NCBI RefSeq assembly: GCF_014876185.1
Contig: NZ_JADALJ010000001.1
Span: 3,143,501-3,207,500 of the forward strand
Direction: 5' to 3'
Length of the DNA: 64,000 nt
Origin: Rufibacter sp. LB8
GTDB lineage: Bacteria > Bacteroidota > Bacteroidia > Cytophagales > Hymenobacteraceae
Shown here: positions 26,548-34,280 of the stretch, piece by piece
Layout: each line of letters begins with the position of its first letter
Numbering within the stretch: the stretch's first letter is position 1
Notes under the pieces: generated by a model
The model's database searches: none
What the model was told of the DNA's origin: nothing
Seen by the model: only the letters and a program-made list of their open reading frames with translations
Made by a program: the position numbers and the translations under genes

Positions 26548-28035
26548 CTAGGCCTGTCTGAAACCGGCGGCAATGGCGTATTTCTGCGCCTGGAAACGGT
26601 TCACTACCACGCCCAGCAACTGCTTATGGAAGATGAAGCCCAAAAGCCCCACCACGCCCACGGCGGCAATGCCCCACCACGGGTGCCCCATCAGCCCGAA
26701 CGGCAGATAAATCAAGATAGGCAGCACCAAGGCCGGCAACATCATGATAAACTGTGAGGCGCCCACACCCTGCCAGTTAAAGGAAGAGCCTTTGCTCAGG
26801 TCCATGCGCTTTTTGTTGTAAGTGCTTAAATACAGAATCACGAAGGTGTTGATCCCAATGTTGTAGAAGAAACAGGCCGTGTTGATCAGCATGATTTTCC
26901 CGCCAATCTCTGGCAGCAAACCGTACAGCAAAGTAATTAAGTACGCCATGGCGCAGGTAGGCACAAACATCCAGAACTTGCTCAGGTAGAACGTGTACGG
27001 GCTGATGCGCTTGGTCAGCAGAGCGTCAAAATGGGCGCTTTGCCAGCCCGGCACAAACTGTCCGTAGCTCATCATCAAGATTCCGGTCATGAACACGCCC
27101 GGGAAAATGAGCATGGCAAACCCGTCTGTGTACATTTTGTTAGTGTAGAACAAAAAGCCGTAGGCCAGCAGCACCGTGCCCATGGTTACCGTAGACTTGG
27201 TGCGTTTGTGGCGCATGATCAACTTGATTTCCATGCTGATCAAGGTACCCACCTGCCCGAACCGCTGCAAGAACCCAATCTCCGTAGAATCGCCTACTTT
27301 AGACTGTTTCCTGATTCTGATTTCCTCTGGGTAGGTGTGCGCCGCCATGAACTGGTAATTCACCCAGTACACCACCGCCAGCAGCGCCACCGGCAGCAAC
27401 AACCACAGCGGCTGCGTGCCCAAGCCGTTGAAAAACACGCCAGACGCCTTGCCCAAGGAGATATAGTTGAGGTAATCTGCCGTAGCCAGTAAAATCACCG
27501 CCAGCAGAAAGCCCGCCGTGGCCATGGGTTTCTCCACCAGTTGGCGCTTGAAATACATGGTCAGAAAGTTGTTCACCAAGGTCAGGAAGAAAAGCCCCGC
27601 CACCCAGAGCCAGGCCCCGCCCATGCCATAGGCCGTGGGCAACACCTTCACCGCGAACGGAATGAACAGCAACAACGGCAAGAAATTGAACAGGCTGGTA
27701 ATGGATTTCCAGAGGATGAAATGCACCAGCTTTCCTTTGCCCACCGGCAAATGCAGGTACGGCTGAATGCTGAGCACCGGCAACTCCTGCATGAAAAACC
27801 GCAACGACAAGTCCACCAAGAAATAGTAGAGCAACAGGCGGTTCACAATTTCTACGGCGTTGCCGTTGGGCGAATAATACTCAATGATGTTGTCCAGGAA
27901 GAAACTGAGCGCCACCACGTAGAGCAGCATAAGCACCATAAAGAAGCCCAACACCAGGTTCACGGCCAGGTTTTTCTGCCAGACACTGGAACGGGTGGCT
28001 TCTTTCCATTGGTGGGAAAGGAGTAATCTAATCAT
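26548..28035 (-). CDS. DUF5687 family ABC permease
   Basis: 495 residues beginning MIRLLLSHQWKEATRSSVWQ, the usual opening of this Bacteroidota family. About a dozen membrane segments are visible (for example LVLGFFMVLMLLYVVALSFF, WLWVAGLFFLTLVNNFLTM, LLLPVALLAVVYWVNYQFM). A charged central stretch around EEIRIRKQSKVGDSTEIGFL separates two halves, as in two-domain export permeases. It is encoded before its ATPase in the same direction, so together they form a two-gene exporter of unknown substrate. Confidence 0.88.
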   Translation of the reverse strand: MIRLLLSHQWKEATRSSVWQKNLAVNLVLGFFMVLMLLYVVALSFFLDNIIEYYSPNGNAVEIVNRLLLYYFLVDLSLRFFMQELPVLSIQPYLHLPVGKGKLVHFILWKSITSLFNFLPLLLFIPFAVKVLPTAYGMGGAWLWVAGLFFLTLVNNFLTMYFKRQLVEKPMATAGFLLAVILLATADYLNYISLGKASGVFFNGLGTQPLWLLLPVALLAVVYWVNYQFMAAHTYPEEIRIRKQSKVGDSTEIGFLQRFGQVGTLISMEIKLIMRHKRTKSTVTMGTVLLAYGFLFYTNKMYTDGFAMLIFPGVFMTGILMMSYGQFVPGWQSAHFDALLTKRISPYTFYLSKFWMFVPTCAMAYLITLLYGLLPEIGGKIMLINTACFFYNIGINTFVILYLSTYNKKRMDLSKGSSFNWQGVGASQFIMMLPALVLPILIYLPFGLMGHPWWGIAAVGVVGLLGFIFHKQLLGVVVNRFQAQKYAIAAGFRQA

Positions 28036-28158
28036 ACGCGAAAGGGTTGTTTGTGTAGTGTGGCTGATTTACTGAATTAGTATGGTCAACCTCCTAAATA
28101 TTACACCCTTGCGGTATTTTATTCATTTTGGGTCAGGATGGAGGCAGAGGTGTGGTTT

Positions 28159-28198
28159 CCGTTTTTGGCCACGTTTTAGGAAATGAAGGCAAAAACGG
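28159..28198. repeat. Hairpin element
   Basis: CCGTTTTTGGCCACGTTTT and AAATGAAGGCAAAAACGG; partly mismatched in the middle, outer eight pairs intact. Confidence 0.88.
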
Positions 28199-28199
28199 G

Positions 28200-28246
28200 A
28201 ATTGGCGCAGACACTCGTAGGAGCTGCGCGCACTACGAGGTCTTTT
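28200..28246. repeat. AATTGGCGCAGAC hairpin unit, copy 1
   Basis: AATTGGCGCAGAC directly follows the hairpin element; then GACACTCGTAG pairs with CTACGAGGTC across a short loop, ending GAGGTCTTTTGAG. A second unit with the same ends but a different stem is at 28352. Confidence 0.7.
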
Positions 28247-28272
28247 GAGTAACTGCAGCCGGGTCCTCAACC

Positions 28273-28301
28273 GTAGAGACAAGGCAATGCCTGGTCTCTA
28301 C
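28273..28301. repeat. GTAGAGAC palindrome, copy 1
   Basis: GTAGAGACAAGGCA and TGCCTGGTCTCTAC are near-perfect complements (one mismatch) with a 1-nt spacer. A decayed second copy is at 52750. Confidence 0.8.
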
Positions 28302-28311
28302 CACGCATTTC

Positions 28312-28351
28312 CCAGTTTCGCCTCCATTTCCAATTTAGAGCCCGAAAACGC
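28312..28351. repeat. Hairpin element, degenerate copy
   Basis: CCAGTTTCGCCTCCATTTCC and TTTAGAGCCCGAAAACGC; the right arm is well kept, the left is decayed. Confidence 0.65.
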
Positions 28352-28398
28352 AATTGGCGCAGACCTCACAGGTTTCCAAAACCTGTGAGGTCTTCTGA
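28352..28398. repeat. AATTGGCGCAGAC hairpin unit, copy 2
   Basis: AATTGGCGCAGAC, then GACCTCACAGGTTT pairing perfectly with AAACCTGTGAGGTC around a 3-nt loop, ending GAGGTCTTCTGAG. As in copy 1, it directly follows a hairpin element. Confidence 0.75.
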
Positions 28399-28851
28399 GC
28401 TGGCGGCACTTCTGATGCCCAAAACGCTGACTGCCTTTCAACTGTCTCTTTTCCAGCCTTTCCATCGAGCGCCTAAGTAGGTTCCGTCGCCGGCAGGCGG
28501 GTGCCGAAGGCACCAGGAAGCTGGTACAGCGCGAGAGGGGAAGGCGGGGCCTCGCGGCCGTGAGCGCTCGGAGCCCGGCTATGGAAAAGGCCGTCTTGTA
28601 GGGCAAAGGATGCAACGGGAGTTTGAAAGGGAGGTGTATTGCGTGCACATGAATTATAGCTTGAACCGCAGCCTTGGTCGTTGATGATAACACCAACAAC
28701 GGCGAAGGAAACTGCTTGTACACCTTTGAAAGTCAAGAAAAGGAAAGCAATAATCTTCGTTAGATCCTTCGATAAACTCAGGATGACGTTAAATTGTGTG
28801 GCCTTAAAATCGAAAGATGAATAAGGAAACACTTACCCAAACAACTTCAAC

Positions 28852-29490
28852 TTACGCCGCTACCTCCAAACTCTCCAATTCCCCATACGCCCCTTTCAAC
28901 GCTTTCAAATGACTCCCGAACATCTTCTGGATATACCATTTCAAAAAGAAATACCCCAGCACGGCCCCAATGAAAAAGCCGACGGCCAGCCGCAGATACA
29001 TCTGTTCCCAGGGTAAATGCGAGATGTTGATGCCGTTGGCCAGTTTAAGGTACACCAGCTGCCCGGCCACCAACCCGATGGGCGCCAGCAGCATGTTGGT
29101 CCAGAAGTAGAGCCGCGTGAGGCCGGTGAGCATCTCAATAAGGTTCTTCAAGGTGGCGCGCAGGTTGGCCGTGGTCACGTTCAAGGCCCGAAGCCGCTGC
29201 AGACGCACCCAGAAATACCCCACAAACGGCAGGCAAATGACCATGATTACCCCGCACAGCATCTGGAACACCGGGTCATTCTCTATCAAAAAGATGGCCA
29301 GGCCAAACAACACCACGGTGAACAGCTGCACCACCAGTTCAAAATAAATGTTCTTCTTGAGCTTGGTCACCGCGTTCTCTGTGCGGGTTTTGAGCAAGCC
29401 CGATATCTGGTCCTCAGAGACCTGGTGCGCCGCCGCCGACTGGGCCGCATACTGGTGCCAGGTGTCTTTGAGGCTATCTAATTTCATCAT
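28852..29490 (-). CDS. Hypothetical membrane protein, partner of the ECF sigma factor
   Basis: 212 residues. The N-terminal ~50 residues are soluble (MMKLDSLKDTWHQYAAQSAA) and are followed by four hydrophobic segments (YFELVVQLFTVVLFGLAIFL, FQMLCGVIMVICLPFVGYFW, FWTNMLLAPIGLVAGQLVY, LAVGFFIGAVLGYFFLKWY). Its start overlaps the end of the sigma-factor gene by 17 bp, so the two are translationally coupled. By position it may control the sigma factor as an anti-sigma would, but no zinc-binding or RsiW-type anti-sigma motif is visible, so that is inference. Confidence 0.75.
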   Translation of the reverse strand: MMKLDSLKDTWHQYAAQSAAAHQVSEDQISGLLKTRTENAVTKLKKNIYFELVVQLFTVVLFGLAIFLIENDPVFQMLCGVIMVICLPFVGYFWVRLQRLRALNVTTANLRATLKNLIEMLTGLTRLYFWTNMLLAPIGLVAGQLVYLKLANGINISHLPWEQMYLRLAVGFFIGAVLGYFFLKWYIQKMFGSHLKALKGAYGELESLEVAA

Positions 29491-29992
29491 ACACCGGAGT
29501 TAATAATTTCTCTAATTTCGCTTTGATGCGGTTCAACTTCACGCCCACGTTAGATTTGGTGATGCCAATGATATCAGCCATCTCGTCATAACTTTTGTCT
29601 TCCAGGTAGAGCATCACAATGGCTTTCTCCACTTGGGAGAGCTGGTCAATGGCGGCATAGAGGTATTTTACTTTCAATTCATATTCTTCGGAGGTGTCCG
29701 GCACGGCGGGTATCTGCAGGTCTGTGTCTGAGAGGGAACCGTAATGGGGCCGGCGGCTTTCTTTCCGGAAACTGGAGACGGCCGTGTTCAGGGCCACCCG
29801 GTACATCCAGGTGCTTACCTTAGATTCATGCTTAAACGAAGGATACGACCGCCAGAGTTGCAACACAATTTCCTGGAACAGGTCTTTCCGTTCTTCGGGG
29901 TCCCGACAGTACATGCTGCACACCTTATGGATCAGGGCCTGGTCCTGGGCAATGAGCTTCACAAATTCTGCACGAAGGGCCGGGTTTTCCAC
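29474..29992 (-). CDS. ECF-type RNA polymerase sigma factor
   Basis: 172 residues. Region 2 is clear (YCRDPEERKDLFQEIVLQLW, then FKHESKVSTWMYRVALNTAV), and region 4 is KVKYLYAAIDQLSQVEKAIV followed by MLYLEDKSYDEMADIIGITK and SNVGVKLNRIKAKLEKL, a helix-turn-helix that reads the -35 element. There is no sigma region 1.1 or 3, as in group 4 sigma factors. It is followed by the coupled membrane protein. The regulon and the signal are unknown. Confidence 0.93.
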   Translation of the reverse strand: MENPALRAEFVKLIAQDQALIHKVCSMYCRDPEERKDLFQEIVLQLWRSYPSFKHESKVSTWMYRVALNTAVSSFRKESRRPHYGSLSDTDLQIPAVPDTSEEYELKVKYLYAAIDQLSQVEKAIVMLYLEDKSYDEMADIIGITKSNVGVKLNRIKAKLEKLLTPVYDEIR

Positions 29993-30138
29993 CGTTTTAC
30001 TGATTTATTTAAAGTATTAGTAGCCTACTCAGCCCGTAAATTACAATTTCCCCGGCAAAGACCTTTTTGAAATGGTTGATTGGTGGTTGATTGTTGATTG
30101 CTGCTTGTTGATTGTTTTCTCAGCAGTTACCAATTCTA

Positions 30139-30633
30139 CTGCTGGCGCGAGTGTTTAGCGCAGCGTCACTCGTGTCTAACGGAGGTTAGGTAGTCTCCCG
30201 ACTGCCCTCGCTGCGTCAGCAGCGAAAGTGTGTATTTTAGATGACGCATTTCGTCCCCCTTTGAAGGGGGTTGGGGGATGATAAAGGTAGGAGAAGAGCC
30301 ATTAGCTATAACAATGAAACTATAGCTGCCGCAAGTTTAGCGCTAGCGTAACTATGTGGCGTTCCAAGTTGTGAGTTTATAAACTCACGTCAGTTGATAT
30401 ACTGATTAAGTGTATTCCCACAAGTTAGGCTAGCGCTAAACTTGCGGGAGATTTAGTTTCATAGGCTTGGTTCTACTAATTGTAAGTGTCTTTATCATCC
30501 CCCAACCCCCTTCAAAGGGGGACGAAATGCGTCATCTAAAATGCGAAATGTCGCTGCTAGGGCAGCGAGGGTAGTCGGGAGACTACCCGATCGGTATGCG
30601 CGAGTGACGCTGCGCTAAACAATCGCGCCAGCA
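30139..30633. repeat. 495-bp imperfect palindrome with ~215-bp arms
   Basis: The ends TGCTGGCGCGAGTGTTTAGC and its near-complement at 30614-30633 begin two arms that stay aligned almost throughout, with a few short differences. Landmarks in each arm are CGCAGCGTCACTCG, TAGTCTCCCGACT, GATGACGCATTTCGTCCCCC, TTTGAAGGGGGTTGGGGGAT and CGCAAGTTTAGCGCTAGC. The centre has its own dyad, GTGAGTTTATAAACTCAC, at 30370-30387. No open frame and no clear target-site duplication are visible. It resembles a MITE or two inverted copies of one unit. Confidence 0.85.
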
Positions 30634-30673
30634 TGAGAAGATTAAGCAATAGTTTATTCCCCTTTAAAACATA

Positions 30674-30706
30674 AAAATCCCACCAAATCTGCTCTGGTGG
30701 GATTTT
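30674..30706 (-). terminator. Intrinsic terminator of the dehydrogenase gene
   Basis: AAAATCCCACCA and TGGTGGGATTTT pair perfectly (12 bp) around a 9-nt loop. A T-rich tract follows on the minus strand. Confidence 0.88.
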
Positions 30707-30745
30707 CTGTTTTGGGGCTCATTTCTGAAAATGAGCCTGAAAACG
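30707..30745. repeat. Hairpin element
   Basis: CTGTTTTGGGGCTCATTT and AAATGAGCCTGAAAACG around CTGA; it lies between the dehydrogenase stop and its terminator. Confidence 0.88.
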
Positions 30746-30766
30746 TGTTTTAAGGAACGATGAACC

Positions 30767-32191
30767 TTACGGAAAGATACCCAAGGCTTGGTAGCTCACG
30801 CCAATCTTATCAATGGCCGAGTAGAAACCGGCGGTGCGGAGGTCGGTGATTTTGGGCACCTGGCGCATCACATCTCTAATTTGGTGGTAGGCGGTGATCA
30901 TGGTGTCTTCCAGGCCGGAGTAGACCAAGTCACGTTCATCGGCGCCATGGATGATAAGGAGTTTTTCTTCGGCACTTAAGGATTTACCGGTGGACTTTTC
31001 AATGGTTTCTACCAAGCGCTTGAGGCTGGCTTCCTCAGCGCGTTTGCCCATGCGCCCGAAGCGTACGTTAGACAAATTCTTGAGCCACTCAAAGTAGGAA
31101 ACGGTAACCCCGCCCGCGTTCAGGTACAAATCTGGGATGATCACCACGCCGCGCTCCAACAGAATACGCTCAGCTTCCTGGGTAACGGGGCCGTTGGCAC
31201 CTTCGGCAATGATTTTGGCTTTGATGCGCGCAGCGTTGTCGCCGTGAATCACGTTCTCCAGGGCGGCGGGCAAGAGCACATCACAATCATGCTCCAGCAA
31301 TTCCGCCGAGCTTTCCAGGAATACGCAGCCTTCATAACCTTTGAGGGTTTCGTTCTCTTTCCTGAACTTCATGACCGCTTCCACGTCAATTCCGTCTGGG
31401 TTGAAGATACCGCCTTCGCGTTCCGCAATACCCGTAATGATGGCGCCAGCCTGCTGACAGTAATGTGCGGCATGGTAGCCCACGTTCCCCAAACCCTGCA
31501 CAATAATGCGCTTGCCTTGTATGCCCGTTGAAAGGCCCAGCGGTTTCATCAATTCAGTGTCTTCCAGGGTTTCACGCAGCCCGAAGAACACGCCCATACC
31601 GGTAGCCTCGGTCCGGCCTCTGATCCCGCCCTGGCCCACGGGCTTTCCGGTTACGCAGCCCAGCGCGTTGGTTTCACCGAATTTGAACGTGTGGTAGGTA
31701 TCGGCAATCCAAGCCATTTCGCGGGCACCGGTTCCGTAGTCGGGTGCGGGCACGTCTAAGGCAGGGCCGATCAGATTCTTCTTGATCAACTCACTGGCGA
31801 AGCGGCGGGTCACTTTCTCCAGCAGTTCATCTGACGACGTGCGCGGGTTGATTTTCACGCCGCCCTTCGCGCCGCCAAACGGAACATCCACCACGGCGCA
31901 CTTGAAGGTCATCAGCGTGGCCAGGGCCACCACTTCGTCCTCATCCACGTGCATGCTGTAGCGTATACCGCCTTTGGTGGGCAGCTTGTGGTGACTGTGC
32001 TGGGCACGTATGCCTTCATAGACCTGAATCTGCCCGTTGATCTCCACCGGAAAACTCACTTTGTACACGCTGTTGCAGATTTTGATCTGCGCCAGAATGC
32101 CAGGAGAAAGTTGGGAGTGCTGGGCGGCGTTGTCATAATAGTAATGCACGCTGTCCAGGAATTCGCGGCCGGGAGAAATGGGTAGACTCAT
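30767..32191 (-). CDS. Glu/Leu/Phe/Val dehydrogenase (glutamate dehydrogenase type)
   Basis: 474 residues. The enzyme oxidatively deaminates an amino acid, most likely glutamate, to a 2-oxo acid using NAD(P). The substrate lysine motif is VPFGGAKGGVKINPR, followed by the catalytic-Asp segment DVPAPDYGTGAREMAWI and the Rossmann motif IIVQGLGNVGYHAAHYCQQA. The C-terminal stretch IIAEGANGPVTQEAERIL is typical of glutamate dehydrogenases. It is larger than leucine or phenylalanine dehydrogenases (about 350-380 residues), which favours glutamate as substrate. Confidence 0.92.
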   Translation of the reverse strand: MSLPISPGREFLDSVHYYYDNAAQHSQLSPGILAQIKICNSVYKVSFPVEINGQIQVYEGIRAQHSHHKLPTKGGIRYSMHVDEDEVVALATLMTFKCAVVDVPFGGAKGGVKINPRTSSDELLEKVTRRFASELIKKNLIGPALDVPAPDYGTGAREMAWIADTYHTFKFGETNALGCVTGKPVGQGGIRGRTEATGMGVFFGLRETLEDTELMKPLGLSTGIQGKRIIVQGLGNVGYHAAHYCQQAGAIITGIAEREGGIFNPDGIDVEAVMKFRKENETLKGYEGCVFLESSAELLEHDCDVLLPAALENVIHGDNAARIKAKIIAEGANGPVTQEAERILLERGVVIIPDLYLNAGGVTVSYFEWLKNLSNVRFGRMGKRAEEASLKRLVETIEKSTGKSLSAEEKLLIIHGADERDLVYSGLEDTMITAYHQIRDVMRQVPKITDLRTAGFYSAIDKIGVSYQALGIFP

Positions 32192-32285
32192 AGTTTCTAT
32201 GGGTTGGTGAATGATAGATAGAACGTACTAATACGCCAGGGCGTTGCTTAATCTAACAAGTGTTAGCAAGAGAAGAAAAGAAATT

Positions 32286-32324
32286 CCGTTTTTGGCCTCA
32301 TTTACGGAAATGAGCCCCAAAACG
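32286..32324. repeat. Hairpin element
   Basis: CCGTTTTTGGCCTCATTT and AAATGAGCCCCAAAACG around ACGG; in the divergent gap between the dehydrogenase and the peptidase gene. Confidence 0.9.
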
Positions 32325-32403
32325 AACCGCTACTCAGGCAACTATTGCTTTCTGCTGAATAATGCGGAAATTACACATTCCTTTATCATTACAACTCGCT
32401 TTT

Positions 32404-33777
32404 ATGACTTCTATTTCATCTTTCGCCCGCACTGGCCTGGCCGCGCTGGGAATAGTCTTTGCCGGTTCTGCCGCGCAGGCGCAGGCCATTATCAAACAAG
32501 ACCCTATCATCAAGACCCTAACCGAGCAGGTTTCTGCCCAGGAACTGGAGCGCCTGGTGCGCGGCCTGGTGAGCTTTGAGACCCGCCATTCATTGAGCAC
32601 CACCAAAGACAAAAAGAAAGGCATTGGCGCGGCGCGTAACTGGGCAGAAGCCGAAATGCAGAAAGCCGCCGCCACTTCTGGCGGCCGCATGACCGTGACC
32701 CAAGACAAATACATCATTAAAGCCGACGGCCGCCGCATAAAAGAAGACATAGAGATGGCCAACGTAATGGCGACGCTCAAAGGCACCGACCCCACTGACG
32801 ACCGCGTGTTTTTGGTGAGTGGCCACATTGACTCAAGAAATACCGACGTGATGGACGCCACCGGCAAAGCGCCCGGCGCCAATGATGACGGCTCAGGCAC
32901 CGCGGCGGTGATTGAACTGGCCCGCGTCATGGCGAAGCAGCAATTCCCGGCTACCATTATTTTTGTCTGCGTGCAGGGCGAAGAGCAAGGTTTGTACGGG
33001 GCAAAGCACCTGGCCGAACGCGCCAAGAAAGAGAACTGGAATCTGGTGGCCATGCTCAACAATGACATGATCGGGAACTCGTTCTCAGACGAAACCAACC
33101 TCAAAGACAACACCCGCGTGCGCATTTTCTCTGAAGGCGTGCCTGCTCTGGAAACCCCTGAGATGACCGCCCTGCGCAAAAGCACCGGCGGCGAAAACGA
33201 CAGCCGCAGCCGCCAACTGGCCCGTTACATGAAGGAAATGGGCGCGCGCTATATTCCGCAGTTAGAAGTGGTGTTGAACTACCGCACAGACCGTTTCCTG
33301 CGTGGCGGCGACCACACCCCGTTCAGCCAGGCTGGTTTTACGGCAGTGCGTGTCTGTGAGATGAACGAAAACTACCGCTACCAGCACCAGAACGTGCGCA
33401 CAGAAAACGGCATTGCCTACGGCGATTTCCCGGAACACGTTGATTATGAATACGTGCGCAAGAACACCGCTTTGAACCTGGCCACCTTGGCAAATCTGGC
33501 ATTGGCTCCCTATTCACCTGAAGAAGTGGGCGTAGTGACCAGCAACCTCACCAACCAAACCGAACTGCGCTGGAAGGCCCCTACCAAAGGCGAAAAACCG
33601 GCGGGCTATTACATCTTAATGCGTGAAACGTCGGCGGCTATGTGGGAAAAGAAAATCTACGTGGACGGCACCACCACCACCCTGCCCTACTCCAAAGACA
33701 ACTACTTCTTCGCGGTGCAGGCCGTTGACGCAGAGGGCCATGAAAGTTTACCGGTCATGCCTAAGCCGATAAGATAA
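32404..33777 (+). CDS. Exported M28 family zinc aminopeptidase
   Basis: 457 residues from the ATG at 32404 that opens a signal peptide (MTSISSFARTGLAALGIVFA, cleaved after QAQA); the ATG at 32362 adds 14 residues. Zinc and catalytic motifs of peptidase family M28 are in order: VSGHIDSRNTD (first ligand), PGANDDGSGTAAVIELARVM (bridging Asp), VQGEEQGLYGAKHL (Glu-Glu), NNDMIGN and a late HTPFSQAGF histidine. Residues ~390-457 form a fibronectin type III-like domain (TELRWKAPTKGEKPAGYYIL). Likely periplasmic or secreted, cleaving N-terminal residues from peptides. Confidence 0.92.
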   Translation: MTSISSFARTGLAALGIVFAGSAAQAQAIIKQDPIIKTLTEQVSAQELERLVRGLVSFETRHSLSTTKDKKKGIGAARNWAEAEMQKAAATSGGRMTVTQDKYIIKADGRRIKEDIEMANVMATLKGTDPTDDRVFLVSGHIDSRNTDVMDATGKAPGANDDGSGTAAVIELARVMAKQQFPATIIFVCVQGEEQGLYGAKHLAERAKKENWNLVAMLNNDMIGNSFSDETNLKDNTRVRIFSEGVPALETPEMTALRKSTGGENDSRSRQLARYMKEMGARYIPQLEVVLNYRTDRFLRGGDHTPFSQAGFTAVRVCEMNENYRYQHQNVRTENGIAYGDFPEHVDYEYVRKNTALNLATLANLALAPYSPEEVGVVTSNLTNQTELRWKAPTKGEKPAGYYILMRETSAAMWEKKIYVDGTTTTLPYSKDNYFFAVQAVDAEGHESLPVMPKPIR

Positions 33778-33788
33778 CCTCACCCCAA

Positions 33789-33819
33789 CCCCTCTCCCAC
33801 GGAGAGGGGCTTTTTTTTT
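33789..33819 (+). terminator. Intrinsic terminator of the M28 peptidase gene
   Basis: CCCCTCTCC pairs with GGAGAGGGG around CAC and is followed by a run of nine T. It is formed by a copy of the CCTCACCCC...GGAGAGGGG dispersed repeat (33778-33810), related to the one inside ileS. Confidence 0.9.
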
Positions 33820-33824
33820 AACTT

Positions 33825-33863
33825 CCGTTTTCGGCTTCGTTTCTGGAAATGAGGGCAAAAACG
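33825..33863. repeat. Hairpin element, left neighbour of the 160-bp element
   Basis: CCGTTTTCGGCTTCGTTT and AAATGAGGGCAAAAACG around CTGG. Confidence 0.9.
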
Positions 33864-33866
33864 CAA

Positions 33867-34026
33867 CCGTAACGTCGTGGCACCGACACGACGTGTTTCC
33901 ATGAAACGAAAGCGCCTCAACTCAGAACAAACCAAAAGCCTGGGCCAAGCTGTGAAGAAAAGTCTTGCTCTTACTTGAAACAGTTTCCTGCGAGAGACAC
34001 GTCGTGTTAATGTCACGACGCTACGG
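33867..34026. mobile_element. 160-bp MITE-like element, copy 1
   Basis: Terminal inverted repeats of ~29 bp: the left end starts CCGTAACGTCGTGGCACCG and the right end, on the other strand, CCGTAGCGTCGTGACATTA; both continue ACACGACGTG. There is no coding sequence. A homologous element of the same length is at 41216. It is enclosed by two hairpin elements. No target-site duplication is seen. Confidence 0.75.
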
Positions 34027-34035
34027 TTCTGAATT

Positions 34036-34075
34036 GCGTTTTCGGCTTTGTTTCTGGAAATGAGCCCGAAAACGG
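34036..34075. repeat. Hairpin element, right neighbour of the 160-bp element
   Basis: GCGTTTTCGGCTTTGTTT and AAATGAGCCCGAAAACGG around CTGG, preceded by AATTGCGTTTT-type sequence shared with the copy at 41385. Confidence 0.92.
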
Positions 34076-34280
34076 AAACTGCTGGCTCCTAAAAGATAGA
34101 GAAAACAAAATATTTACGGTAAAGGGCTCTTACTGAAAACCTTTCTCCCGTAAAAGGGTAATGCACAGAAAGCAATCTCTTGTGCCATAGGTGTTATCTA
34201 CCTGTAAATGCCTGGCACCTGGTTTCGTCCGGCGTCTTGGCGTGTTTTGCTTTCCCGGCTTCTATCTCTATCTCAACCAT

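Larger units (their letters stand above)
28036..28851. other. Repeat-dense 816-bp intergenic region
   Basis: No gene is supported. The part 28150-28400 holds two hairpin elements, two AATTGGCGCAGAC hairpin units and a GTAGAGAC palindrome. A GC-rich stretch at ~28470-28640 is open in several frames but has no codon periodicity or family match. ATCCTTCGATAAACTCAGG at ~28764 is a word found in intergenic DNA of many Bacteroidota and often mis-called as coding (LSLSKD). Confidence 0.6.
29993..30766. other. 774-bp intergenic region dominated by a large inverted repeat
   Basis: Besides the 495-bp inverted repeat it has a TTGATTG-rich stutter at ~30075-30115, the dehydrogenase terminator at 30674 and a hairpin element at 30707. 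No coding potential is supported. Confidence 0.7.
33778..34280. other. Repeat-bearing intergenic region before the patatin gene
   Basis: In order: a terminator, a hairpin element, a 160-bp terminal-inverted-repeat element, a second hairpin element and ~200 bp of leader sequence without recognised signals. Confidence 0.8.

Noticed and set aside
28298-28832. Two overlapping minus-strand reading frames of 119-141 codons in the spacer before the membrane-protein gene
   Set aside because: They run through hairpin elements and other dispersed repeats, are rich in Arg, Pro and Ser, and contain the LSLSKD string produced by a common intergenic word. No family or codon bias supports them.
30139-30633. 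Insertion sequence
   Set aside because: The inverted repeat has no transposase frame and no clear target-site duplication; kept as a repeat only.
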